Source: Rhodoferax ferrireducens (GTDB lineage: Bacteria > Pseudomonadota > Gammaproteobacteria > Burkholderiales > Burkholderiaceae_C). From it: a DNA stretch of 64,000 bases. The stretch is from positions 558,001 to 622,000 of the forward strand of contig MTEI01000001.1 of assembly GCA_002083775.1 (NCBI GenBank), read 5' to 3'. The notes under the pieces are model-generated. The model made no database searches. It was not told the DNA's origin and saw nothing but the letters and a program-made list of their open reading frames with translations. Shown here piece after piece: positions 43,201 to 50,957 of the stretch (positions within the stretch are counted from its first letter, which is position 1; the number at the start of each line of letters is the position of its first letter). A program made the translations under genes and the position numbers.

Positions 43201-45297
43201 ATGGCTGTACCGGCTACTCCTTCCATCCTGCTTGGTGTTTTGCAACTACTTGACGGAGCGGTTGTTCTGCCGATTGAATCGTTGCGACAGGGCATCCATC
43301 AAGCGCTTGGTGTTCAGGGCGTGGATCTTTTAACGCGCAACCAAGGCGGGCGTGATGCTTTCGCCGCCAGCTTTCAGTGGGCGCTATACCACCTGAAGGC
43401 CAGCGGCCTCATCACTTCTCCGTCACGCGGTAGTTATGCCATCACGGCGTTGGGCCGGGCCCTGCTGGCGCAACAGCCTGCCAGACTGACGGTGCGCAAG
43501 TTTCGGGGTGAGGCACAAAGCTGGCGCTATGAGGTACTTGCGACCAAACCACTGCCAAAGTCACGGTCGGTAGCATCCAAATTGGCACATTCATCGTCCA
43601 AAAAGATGATGCCAAATGCTATTGAGTTGGAAGCTATCAGCCCAATAGCCACAAGGGCTGAAGAGCGTTTTGTTCAATTTTTTGTCGCCAAGTCAAGTTC
43701 CAGTTCCAAGCCGGTCAAACGCTTGTTGGCACGCCAAAATTATCTGGCCCGGATTTTTATCGGCAGCGAAGTTGACGAGAGAACGCTGCGCGCCGACACC
43801 GCATTCGATGAGTCGCAACTGCCACCGTCTAAGACCGGCCATGACTTGCAGGTGGCCTTTTGTCCGCTGGACACCAGCGCTGCGCCGGATCAGATCTTGC
43901 CCGGCCAGGTGCAGACCATTCACCTGCCCAAGGCCGGGCCCAGCAGTGTGGCCGAATTCAGCTTTGCCACACACGCCAGCGGGCTGGCCTTTCGGGCGCG
44001 GGTGCTCATCTTGCACCACAACCGCATCCTGCAGACGCTGATGTTGTCCACACCGCAGACGGGTGCCGATCTGGCGTTGCGTCAGGAAAATCGACTGAGC
44101 CCGGCGTTTGCCAGCAGTGCTTGCGAGCCTGTGGCTGACCTGGCGATCGTCGTCAATGACAGCCCCGCAGGTGTGCCGGGCATCACCACCCTTGCCAACG
44201 GTGCCGCCACGTTCAGTGAGCCCGCTGGGCTGGACGTGCTGGTCAAAACCATTGAAGACCTGCTGTCAGACACCAATATCAGCACCGCAGGCCAGACGCT
44301 GCAGCTGGATCACCCCAAGCTGGTGGCGTTGCTGGTGCAACTGGCGACGCAAGGTTTTGCCCTGATGCGCGAGCTGGGCCGCCAGATCAACCTGGCTGAC
44401 TTGGCGCAGGCCGCACGCATCCAGGTGGTGGAGGCGCGCGCCAAGGCCTATCTGCCGGTGGAATTTGTCTATATGGGCAAGCCGCCCAACATCAAGGCCA
44501 AGCTGTGCCCCAACGCCAAAGCTGCCTTGCTGGACGCCGGGGCCTGCAATGCGGCCACCTGCAAATACGCCAGCAACGCCAAATATGTGTGCCCGGCAGC
44601 CTTTTGGGGCTTCAGCAAATGTATTGAGCGCCATCCGTTTGGCAAGTCAGACGGGCATGTGTTCCAGATTCCGCAGCCGGGGGCCGACAGTTTGGCCCCG
44701 TTCAAGGCAGCGTTGCTGGCCGCCAGCGCTCGCGTGGCTGCCACCGACATGATCGGGCCCGACGGCTTGCTGTCGGCACTGACGGCTTTGGCCCCCAAAG
44801 TGCGGCTGGCCAAGTCGTGGGATGCATGGCAAAAGAGCATTCTGGTCAAACCGGCCGCCACCTTGCTGGTGCTGCTGCCCCACACCGACAACTCACCCGA
44901 CTTTCTCAACACCCCGGCGCTGGAGATCCAGAAAAAGTGGCTCACCTCGGTGCAACTGAGTTCTGATTATGTGGAGCCACCCACCCAAAGTGGGCCCGGC
45001 CCGGTGGTGTTGCTGCTGGGCTGTAGCACCGCCCTGGCCGATGTGCCGTTTTTGAACTTTGTGCGCGAATTCAAGGAGGCGGGCGCGTCCATCGTGTTGG
45101 GCACGCTGGCCACGGTGCACGGTACCCATGCCACGCGCTTTGCGCGCACTTTGCTGGAAAAGATCAAAATCAAAGGCACGGGCCGGGCGTTTGACGAGAT
45201 TCTGCTGGAGGTCAAACGCGAGATGCTGGCCGACGGCGACCCGTTTGTGTTGAGCCTGGCCGCCTACGGCAACAGCTCGTGGCGCATTCAAGCCTGA
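43201..45297 (+). CDS. CHAT-domain protease-like protein with N-terminal Mrr_N-like winged helix
   Basis: A 698-residue protein of unknown function. Residues about 9-88 look like an Mrr_N-type winged helix (DAFAASFQWALYHLKASGLI, then RGSYAITALGRALL). Residues about 214-288 look like a beta-sandwich (AEFSFATHASGLAFRARVLI). From about 405 to the end it resembles a CHAT (caspase-like) domain: CPAAFWGFSKCIERH, a His in LLVLLPHTDN (H561) and a Cys in LLLGCSTA (C608), spaced 47 residues apart as in caspase-type dyads, then GASIVLGTLATVHGTHATRF. Cys 436, 449, 454 and 464 could bind metal. The ATG at 43201 has AGGA eight bases upstream; the longer TTG frame begins in the tRNA terminator. An MBL-fold gene follows 17 bases later. 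Function, perhaps defence or stress-triggered proteolysis, is inference. Confidence 0.72.
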   Translation: MAVPATPSILLGVLQLLDGAVVLPIESLRQGIHQALGVQGVDLLTRNQGGRDAFAASFQWALYHLKASGLITSPSRGSYAITALGRALLAQQPARLTVRKFRGEAQSWRYEVLATKPLPKSRSVASKLAHSSSKKMMPNAIELEAISPIATRAEERFVQFFVAKSSSSSKPVKRLLARQNYLARIFIGSEVDERTLRADTAFDESQLPPSKTGHDLQVAFCPLDTSAAPDQILPGQVQTIHLPKAGPSSVAEFSFATHASGLAFRARVLILHHNRILQTLMLSTPQTGADLALRQENRLSPAFASSACEPVADLAIVVNDSPAGVPGITTLANGAATFSEPAGLDVLVKTIEDLLSDTNISTAGQTLQLDHPKLVALLVQLATQGFALMRELGRQINLADLAQAARIQVVEARAKAYLPVEFVYMGKPPNIKAKLCPNAKAALLDAGACNAATCKYASNAKYVCPAAFWGFSKCIERHPFGKSDGHVFQIPQPGADSLAPFKAALLAASARVAATDMIGPDGLLSALTALAPKVRLAKSWDAWQKSILVKPAATLLVLLPHTDNSPDFLNTPALEIQKKWLTSVQLSSDYVEPPTQSGPGPVVLLLGCSTALADVPFLNFVREFKEAGASIVLGTLATVHGTHATRFARTLLEKIKIKGTGRAFDEILLEVKREMLADGDPFVLSLAAYGNSSWRIQA
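43618..43665 (+). repeat. Probable in-frame family A remnant in the CHAT gene
   Basis: TGCTATTGAGTTGGAAGCTA followed by TCAGCCCAATAGCCACAAGG and GCTGAAG keeps the GCTAT-N-GGAAGCTATCAGCCC flank and an AAGGGCT end. It is translated within the low-complexity linker after the winged helix. Confidence 0.5.
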
Positions 45298-45314
45298 AGG
45301 GAAAGGAGTCCCCC

Positions 45315-46385
45315 ATGTTTCGCATTCACATGCTGGCCGCTGACCACGGCGACTGCCTTTGGGTGGAATACGGCATCAGCCAGCCACCCAAGCGCATCCT
45401 GATCGACGCGGGCACTGTAGGCACTTGGGCTCGGTCGTTGTTGCCCAAGATCAAGGCCGTGACGGAGGCAGAGGGCAAATGCAGCTTCGAGCTGTTTGTG
45501 GTGACCCACGTGGACGCGGATCACATTGGGGGTGCTATCGAGTTCCTCAAACAGGCACCAACGCTAGGTGTGACCATCAAAGAGGTCTGGTTCAACGGCT
45601 ACTTTCACCTGTCCAACACCACGCCTGCGCTGCTGGGGGCCAAGCAAGGCGAGATGCTGACCCCGCTGGTGCAAAACGGCCCGTGGGCCTGGAACAAGCG
45701 CTTCAAGGGTCTGGCTGCCATGGTGCCCGACGCGGGCAAGCTGCCCACATTCACGTTCTCGGGCCTGAAGATCACGCTGCTGTCGCCCACGTTTGACAAG
45801 CTGCAAAAACTCAAACCCCAGTGGGAGAAAGAAGTCCGCAAGGCTGGCCTGGTGCCCGGTCACGCCTACAAGCTGCAAGACGTGCTGCCCGACGGTTTTT
45901 TGGGTGGCGATGTGGAAGATTGGGCCAATGCCAAATTCGTCGAAGACAAAACCGCGCCCAACGGCAGCAGCATCGCCTTTTTGGCCGAATACGGCGGCAA
46001 GCGGGTGCTGTTTGGGGCCGACGCCCATCCCGGCGTGTTGCTGCAAAACCAGCAGCGTTTGCCAGCGACTGCGCGCGCCAAGCCGCTGGACGCCTTCAAA
46101 TTGCCGCACCACGCCAGCAAAAACAATGTCTCCAAAGCGCTGGTGGCTGCGTTCCCGGCGGTGCACTATCTGGTGTCCACCAACGGCGGCACCTTCCATC
46201 ACCCTGACAAGGAAGCCATCGCGCGTGTGCTGATGGGGCAAAAGGCGGCCAGCAAAACGCTGCACTTCAACTGCCCGTCGGATGAAAACGAAGTCTGGAA
46301 AAGTGTCTCGTTGCAGCACATCAGTAAATGGAACTACCAGGCCAACTACGGCACGTCAGCCGGTGGCTGGGTGGTGAACTTGTGA
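45315..46385 (+). CDS. Metallo-beta-lactamase-fold hydrolase paired with the CHAT protein
   Basis: A 356-residue cytoplasmic protein without signal peptide. The MBL metal motif appears as VVTHVDADHIGG (H65, D67, D69, H70), so the middle His of the classical HxHxDH is Asp. Further ligand-like positions are in VLFGADAHPG and LPHHASKNN, as in ComEC-type MBL domains that act on nucleic acids or nucleotides. AAGGAG precedes the ATG by six bases and the CHAT stop is 17 bases upstream, so the two are one operon. MBL-fold proteins accompany proteases in known conflict systems such as Avs1. Substrate unknown. Confidence 0.82.
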   Translation: MFRIHMLAADHGDCLWVEYGISQPPKRILIDAGTVGTWARSLLPKIKAVTEAEGKCSFELFVVTHVDADHIGGAIEFLKQAPTLGVTIKEVWFNGYFHLSNTTPALLGAKQGEMLTPLVQNGPWAWNKRFKGLAAMVPDAGKLPTFTFSGLKITLLSPTFDKLQKLKPQWEKEVRKAGLVPGHAYKLQDVLPDGFLGGDVEDWANAKFVEDKTAPNGSSIAFLAEYGGKRVLFGADAHPGVLLQNQQRLPATARAKPLDAFKLPHHASKNNVSKALVAAFPAVHYLVSTNGGTFHHPDKEAIARVLMGQKAASKTLHFNCPSDENEVWKSVSLQHISKWNYQANYGTSAGGWVVNL

Positions 46386-46389
46386 TGCA

Positions 46390-48648
46390 ATGCAGGGGTG
46401 GCGCACAAGCGCTGCCCCTTGTCTGACCAGCGTGCTGTGCCGCAGCGGCTGGTCTTTACCACTTACCGGACACAAATCTGTTTTGACTGATCAACATTTG
46501 GCAGCCCTGTCGCTGGCCGCCTTTGACCAGATGGTCGCTGCCACGCCCGGCTTTCGCTCGCGCACCGGTCAGCGCGAGATGGCCGAGCGTATTGCCGCTG
46601 AGCTGCACGGCATCACGCTGGGCGATCACGCTGACCCCACCCAGGCCGTCACGGTCATCCAGGCGGGCACGGGCGTGGGCAAATCGGCGGCCTATTTGTC
46701 CACCACCGTGGCGATGGCACTGGCGCGCAAAACCCGCGTGGTGGTGTCCACCGCCACCGTGGCGCTGCAAGAGCAGTTGATGACCAAAGACCTGCCCGCA
46801 CTGGCGGCTGTGCTGGACACGCCCTTTGTGTTTGCGCTGGCCAAAGGCCGGGGCCGCTACGTCTGCAAACTCAAGCTGGAGCGCCTGGTCGGTACTGGCG
46901 ACGAGGACAGCAGCGAGCTGTTTGGGGTGGACGAAGACGCCCCGCCACCACCCATCGCCTACGCCAAACAGCTCAAGGGCCAGGACTGGCAAGACCCCGA
47001 AGAGCGCCGCATGGCCTTGTACGACACGCTGGCCAACGCACTGGCGGCGGGCCGCTGGGATGGCGACCGCGACAGCCTGGCCGAGCAACCTGACCCGCGC
47101 GACTGGTCCACCGTGGCCGCCGAACGCCACACCTGCACCGCACGCCATTGCCCGCTGTTTCGCAGCTGCAGCTACTACAACGCCCGCACGCTGCTGGCAC
47201 AGGCGCAGGTGATTGTGGCCAACCATGACCTGGTGCTGGCCTCGCTGGGCATGAAGGCGTTGCCCGACCTGGACAACTGCCTGGTGGTGTTTGACGAAGG
47301 CCACCACTTGCCCGCTGTGGCGCTGGACCAGTTTTCTGGTGCCATGGACCTGACCGGCCTGCGCTGGCTGGATAAGCTGCCCAAAACCCTGCACGAAGTG
47401 GCTGAAAAGATGGGTGTGGCCGTGGAGCAGGACGTAATCACGCTGGCCCAGCAACTCAAAACCGCGCTGCTGGACGCTGGCCGCATCAGCATGGACCTGC
47501 TGCGCGGCGTAACCGCCAGCTACGACATCGTGCACCGCTTCCCGGACGGTGTGTTGCCCGAAGCCTTCATCGACCCAATGACCCTGATCCACGGTCACGC
47601 CAGCGGTTTGTCAGAAGTGCTGGAAGCGCTGGGCGCCGAGCTGAAAGCCCGCGCCAAGGAAGACCCGGCGCAAGCCGCGCAAAACTCGGTGCAATACGCC
47701 CGGCTGGGCCAGATGGCCCCCAAGCTCAACAGTGTGGTGGGCACCAGCGCCATGCTGCTCGCGCATGAGGCGCAGCCGATGGCCAAGTGGCTCAAGTCAG
47801 ACACCAGCAGCGGGCTGGTGTCGCTCAGCGCCCACGCCTGCCCGATCGTGCCGGGTGACTTGCTGCGCCACCATCTGTGGCTCCAGGTGCGTGGTGCGGT
47901 GGTCACCTCAGCCTCGCTGACCAGTTGCGGCAGCTTTGACTATTTTCTGGCGGAAACCGGGCTCGATCAGATAGGCCATGTGACCACGCTGGCGGTCGAT
48001 AGCCCATTTGACTACCACACACAAGGGCAACTGGTGGTGGTGGAAACCGCTGCCGACCCGCGCCATGTGGAGAGTTTCACCCGCGAGATGGTGGCTGCTT
48101 TGCTGGCCGATTTGCGTGAGGTGCCACATGGCGCGCTGGTGTTGTTTACCTCTCGCGTGCAGATGAGGGCGGCGGTGGACGCGCTGGACGCCACCCTGCT
48201 GGGTGTGGTGCTGGTGCAGGGGCAACTGTCACGCGCGCGGCTGCTGGGCAGCCACATGGCGCGGGTGGAGGCGGGCCAGCCGTCGGTGATTTTTGGCATG
48301 CAGTCTTTTGGTGAGGGGCTGGATTTGCCCGGCCAACTCTGTGAAACCGTGTTCATCACCAAGCTGCCGTTTGCCTCGCCGTCTGACCCGGTGGAGGAGG
48401 CGCGCTCCGAATGGCTCAAGCGCGAAGGGCGCGATCCGTTTGCTGAACTGGTGGTGCCCGCCACCGGTATCCGCCTGCTGCAGTGGACCGGTCGCGCCAT
48501 TCGTTCTGAGACCGACCAGGCCCGGGTGGTGTGTTACGACAAGCGGCTGCTGGCCACCTCGTATGGCCGACGCATGCTGCAGGGCTTGCCGCCGTATGCG
48601 GTGTTGCGCCGCGTGCGCGGGCAGACACTGGCGGTGGCGGTGTCATGA
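46390..48648 (+). CDS. dinG: DinG-family ATP-dependent DNA helicase (XPD-like, iron-sulfur)
   Basis: A 752-residue superfamily 2 helicase. Walker A is QAGTGVGKSAAY, the Walker B box reads VVFDEGHHLP, and motif VI is LQWTGRAIRSETDQARVV. Cys 159, 249, 254 and 260 match the four-cysteine 4Fe-4S cluster region of DinG/XPD. It should unwind DNA 5' to 3' and resolve R-loops or other structures. The start is uncertain: the ATG at 46390 is four bases past the MBL stop, while an in-frame TTG at 46483 begins where family similarity seems to start. It may be cotranscribed with the CHAT-MBL pair, though DinG is also a common stand-alone core gene. Confidence 0.88.
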   Translation: MQGWRTSAAPCLTSVLCRSGWSLPLTGHKSVLTDQHLAALSLAAFDQMVAATPGFRSRTGQREMAERIAAELHGITLGDHADPTQAVTVIQAGTGVGKSAAYLSTTVAMALARKTRVVVSTATVALQEQLMTKDLPALAAVLDTPFVFALAKGRGRYVCKLKLERLVGTGDEDSSELFGVDEDAPPPPIAYAKQLKGQDWQDPEERRMALYDTLANALAAGRWDGDRDSLAEQPDPRDWSTVAAERHTCTARHCPLFRSCSYYNARTLLAQAQVIVANHDLVLASLGMKALPDLDNCLVVFDEGHHLPAVALDQFSGAMDLTGLRWLDKLPKTLHEVAEKMGVAVEQDVITLAQQLKTALLDAGRISMDLLRGVTASYDIVHRFPDGVLPEAFIDPMTLIHGHASGLSEVLEALGAELKARAKEDPAQAAQNSVQYARLGQMAPKLNSVVGTSAMLLAHEAQPMAKWLKSDTSSGLVSLSAHACPIVPGDLLRHHLWLQVRGAVVTSASLTSCGSFDYFLAETGLDQIGHVTTLAVDSPFDYHTQGQLVVVETAADPRHVESFTREMVAALLADLREVPHGALVLFTSRVQMRAAVDALDATLLGVVLVQGQLSRARLLGSHMARVEAGQPSVIFGMQSFGEGLDLPGQLCETVFITKLPFASPSDPVEEARSEWLKREGRDPFAELVVPATGIRLLQWTGRAIRSETDQARVVCYDKRLLATSYGRRMLQGLPPYAVLRRVRGQTLAVAVS

Positions 48649-48752
48649 CCCCAGTCGCCGTGTGCACAAGGCGTCAGGTTGTATCTACCAGGTAAAGTGG
48701 CTTGCAATGCCACCGGGGTTCCCCATTTACCCGGTTCACAAGGAGTGATGTT

Positions 48753-49082
48753 TTGAGCGACGTGTTGTTGAAATTGTTGGGTTTTGTGGTGCGCATCGGC
48801 CTCCTGCTGGCTGCGCTGGTGTTTTTTGCCAGCCTGATGGTGGCCGGTTTGCTGGTGCTGATGGTGTGGCTGCTGCGTGCGCTGTGGGCCAAACTGACCG
48901 GCCAGCCGGTGAGCCCGTGGACGTTTCAAATGAACCGCCAAGCGGTTTGGCAGCGGTTCAACCAAGGCGGTTTTGGCCAGCCCGGTGGTGCTGCGCCCAA
49001 GCCTGACAACGTGGTCGATGTGGCGGCCAGCGATGTCACCGAGGTCACCGACGTGGAGCCCAAGCGGATCACACCGCGTTAA
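48753..49082 (+). CDS. Small membrane protein of unknown function
   Basis: A 109-residue protein with two closely spaced membrane helices (residues about 5-50: VRIGLLLAALVFFASLMVAG, LLVLMVWLLRALWAKL) and an acidic C-terminal tail (DVTEVTDVEPK). The start is TTG at 48753, with AGGAG seven bases upstream; the nearby ATG at 48748 is in another frame and stops at once. I do not recognise the family. It follows dinG by 104 bases and may be its own unit. Confidence 0.7.
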   Translation: MSDVLLKLLGFVVRIGLLLAALVFFASLMVAGLLVLMVWLLRALWAKLTGQPVSPWTFQMNRQAVWQRFNQGGFGQPGGAAPKPDNVVDVAASDVTEVTDVEPKRITPR

Positions 49083-49131
49083 GGTGGACACTCTCCGACT
49101 TCACTCGCCAACACCACGGCAGGTACTACCA

Positions 49132-49178
49132 ATTAGATAGCACCTAGCCCTTACTGATTAAGGGCTAGGGGCTTAAAA
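49132..49178. repeat. Family A palindromic repeat, convergent gap
   Basis: TTAGATAGCACCTAGCCCTT followed by ACTGATTAAGGGCTAGGGGC. CTAGCCCTTA and TAAGGGCTAG form a perfect ten-base stem. It lies between the convergent membrane-protein and CoA-transferase genes and could terminate both. Confidence 0.88.
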
Positions 49179-49254
49179 CATACCTGAACCAAACACAGCC
49201 ATCTGCTGGCTGTGCGGGGTACGCCAGCTTGGCCGGCACCCGCTTTTGTTGCGC

Positions 49255-50772
49255 TTACTCGGTGGTTTCCATCACCCGCAGCGCGGTTTCCTGCCAAGTC
49301 AGGGCTTCACTCATCAGGTGCGGGGTGTGTTTGCCGGGGGATTCGCGCAGGGCGCGCTCGTAGTACTCGGTGAGTGCCGTACGGTAGTCGGGGTGGGCGC
49401 ATTTCTCGATGATCAGGCGCGCGCGTTGCTTGGGTGACAGGCCGCGCAGGTCGGCCAGGCCTTGCTCGGTGACCAAAATCTGCACGTCGTGCTCGGTGTG
49501 GTCCACATGCGAGACCATCGGTACGATGCACGAGATGGCACCGTTTTTGGCGGTGGAGGGCGTCACAAAGAACGACAGGAACGCGTTGCGCGCAAAGTCG
49601 CCCGAGCCGCCAATGCCGTTCATGATGCTGGTGCCCTTGATGTGGGTGGAGTTGACGTTGCCATACATGTCGGCTTCGATCATGGCGTTCATGGCGATCA
49701 CGCCCAGGCGGCGCACCACTTCGGGGTGGTTGCTGATCTCTTGCGGGCGCAGCACGATGCGTTTGCTGTAGTAATCAATGTTGTCGTTGAAGTCTTTCAG
49801 GGCCTCGGGGCTGAACGACAGCGCTGTGGCGCTGGCCGAGGTCAGCTTGCCTGAGCGCAGCATGTCGAGCATGCCGTCTTGCAGCACTTCGGTGTAGGCG
49901 GTCATGTTCTCGAACGGGCCATTGTTGAGCCCGGCCAGCACCGCGTTGGCGATGTTGCCCACGCCGGATTGCAGCGGCAGCAAATCGGCAGGCAAGCGCC
50001 CGGCCTTGACTTCTTGACCCAGAAAATCAATGACGTGGTTGGCAATGCGCTGCGAGTTCTCGTCGGGCGCGGCAAATGGGGTGTTGCGGTCGGGCTGGTT
50101 GGTTTCCACCACGGCAATGACCTTGCTCAGGTCGCAACGCAGGTAGGCCTCGCCAATGCGGCCATTGGCGCGCACCAGTGGAATGGGCTGGCGGTCTGGC
50201 GGAACTTGGGTGCCGTAATAGATGTCGTGCATGCCCTCCAGACCCGGGTGCTGCATGGCGTTGACTTCGAGGATGATTTTGTCGGCTTGGTCGATCCAGG
50301 TTTTGTTGTTACCTACCGAGGATGACGGAATCAGCCGCCCGTCGGGCAGGATGCCTGTGACCTCAACCACGGCCACGTCCAAGTGGCCCAAAAAGCCAAA
50401 CCAGACCAGTTGCGCCACATGCGAGAGGTGCAGGTCGGTGTATTGCATTTGCCCGGCGTTGATCTGTTTGCGCACGGTCGGGTCAGACTGGTAGGGCAGG
50501 CGCATCTCGACGCCATGGGCCTCGGCCAGCACGCCATCCAGCTCCGGCGCGGTGGAGGCGCCGGTCCACAGGCCGATGCGGAAGTCTTCGCCCGCTGCGT
50601 GTGCGGCTTTCATGCGCCGCGCCAGCGCACCAGGGATCAGTTTGGGGTAACCCGAACCGGTAAAGCCGCTCATGCCCACATTGGCGCCCGGTGGTATCAA
50701 CGCGGCAGCGGCATCTGCCGACATGATTTTGGATTTCAGGAGGGGGTTGCTCACGCGATCGGCACGTAACAT
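49255..50772 (-). CDS. Acetyl-CoA hydrolase/succinyl-CoA:acetate CoA-transferase family
   Basis: A 505-residue class I CoA-transferase of the Ach1/AarC type. Landmarks are GANVGMSGFTGSGYPKLIPG, the LIPSSSVGNN loop, NIANAVLAGL and the C-terminal ILVTEQGLADLRGLSPKQRA; the catalytic Glu region is around GVIAMNAMIEADMYGNVNST. It should transfer CoA between succinyl-CoA and acetate or propionate, or hydrolyse acetyl-CoA. It forms a single-gene unit here. The ATG at 50772 begins the conserved region; the longer frame adds 21 unlike residues. Confidence 0.9.
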   Translation of the reverse strand: MLRADRVSNPLLKSKIMSADAAAALIPPGANVGMSGFTGSGYPKLIPGALARRMKAAHAAGEDFRIGLWTGASTAPELDGVLAEAHGVEMRLPYQSDPTVRKQINAGQMQYTDLHLSHVAQLVWFGFLGHLDVAVVEVTGILPDGRLIPSSSVGNNKTWIDQADKIILEVNAMQHPGLEGMHDIYYGTQVPPDRQPIPLVRANGRIGEAYLRCDLSKVIAVVETNQPDRNTPFAAPDENSQRIANHVIDFLGQEVKAGRLPADLLPLQSGVGNIANAVLAGLNNGPFENMTAYTEVLQDGMLDMLRSGKLTSASATALSFSPEALKDFNDNIDYYSKRIVLRPQEISNHPEVVRRLGVIAMNAMIEADMYGNVNSTHIKGTSIMNGIGGSGDFARNAFLSFFVTPSTAKNGAISCIVPMVSHVDHTEHDVQILVTEQGLADLRGLSPKQRARLIIEKCAHPDYRTALTEYYERALRESPGKHTPHLMSEALTWQETALRVMETTE

Positions 50773-50892
50773 GGCTTTTTGACTCGGAAAGGTGGATGAC
50801 AAAGCGGGGTTCAGCCGACGGCCAAACCTTGCCATTTTACCCGCCCTAGCCGTATTTATAAGGGTTTACCCTTATATAAAAACCAGTTGCAA

Positions 50893-50957
50893 ACTCTAAA
50901 AAGCTACTTAATCAATAGCTATTGGCCCTTATGGTTAAAGGGCTAGAGGTCTTTTTG
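50893..50957. repeat. Family A repeat overlapping the 3' end of the exonuclease gene
   Basis: AAACTCTAAAAAGCTACTTA, ATCAATAGCTATTGGCCCTT and ATGGTTAAAGGGCTAGAGGT make one of the fullest copies. The minus-strand exonuclease gene ends inside it, taking its TAG stop from the CTAG arm. Confidence 0.88.

Noticed and set aside
43046..48650. Integrative island using tRNA-Pro as attachment site
   Set aside because: No integrase and no second copy of the tRNA 3' end was seen by eye downstream; the tRNA adjacency alone is not enough.
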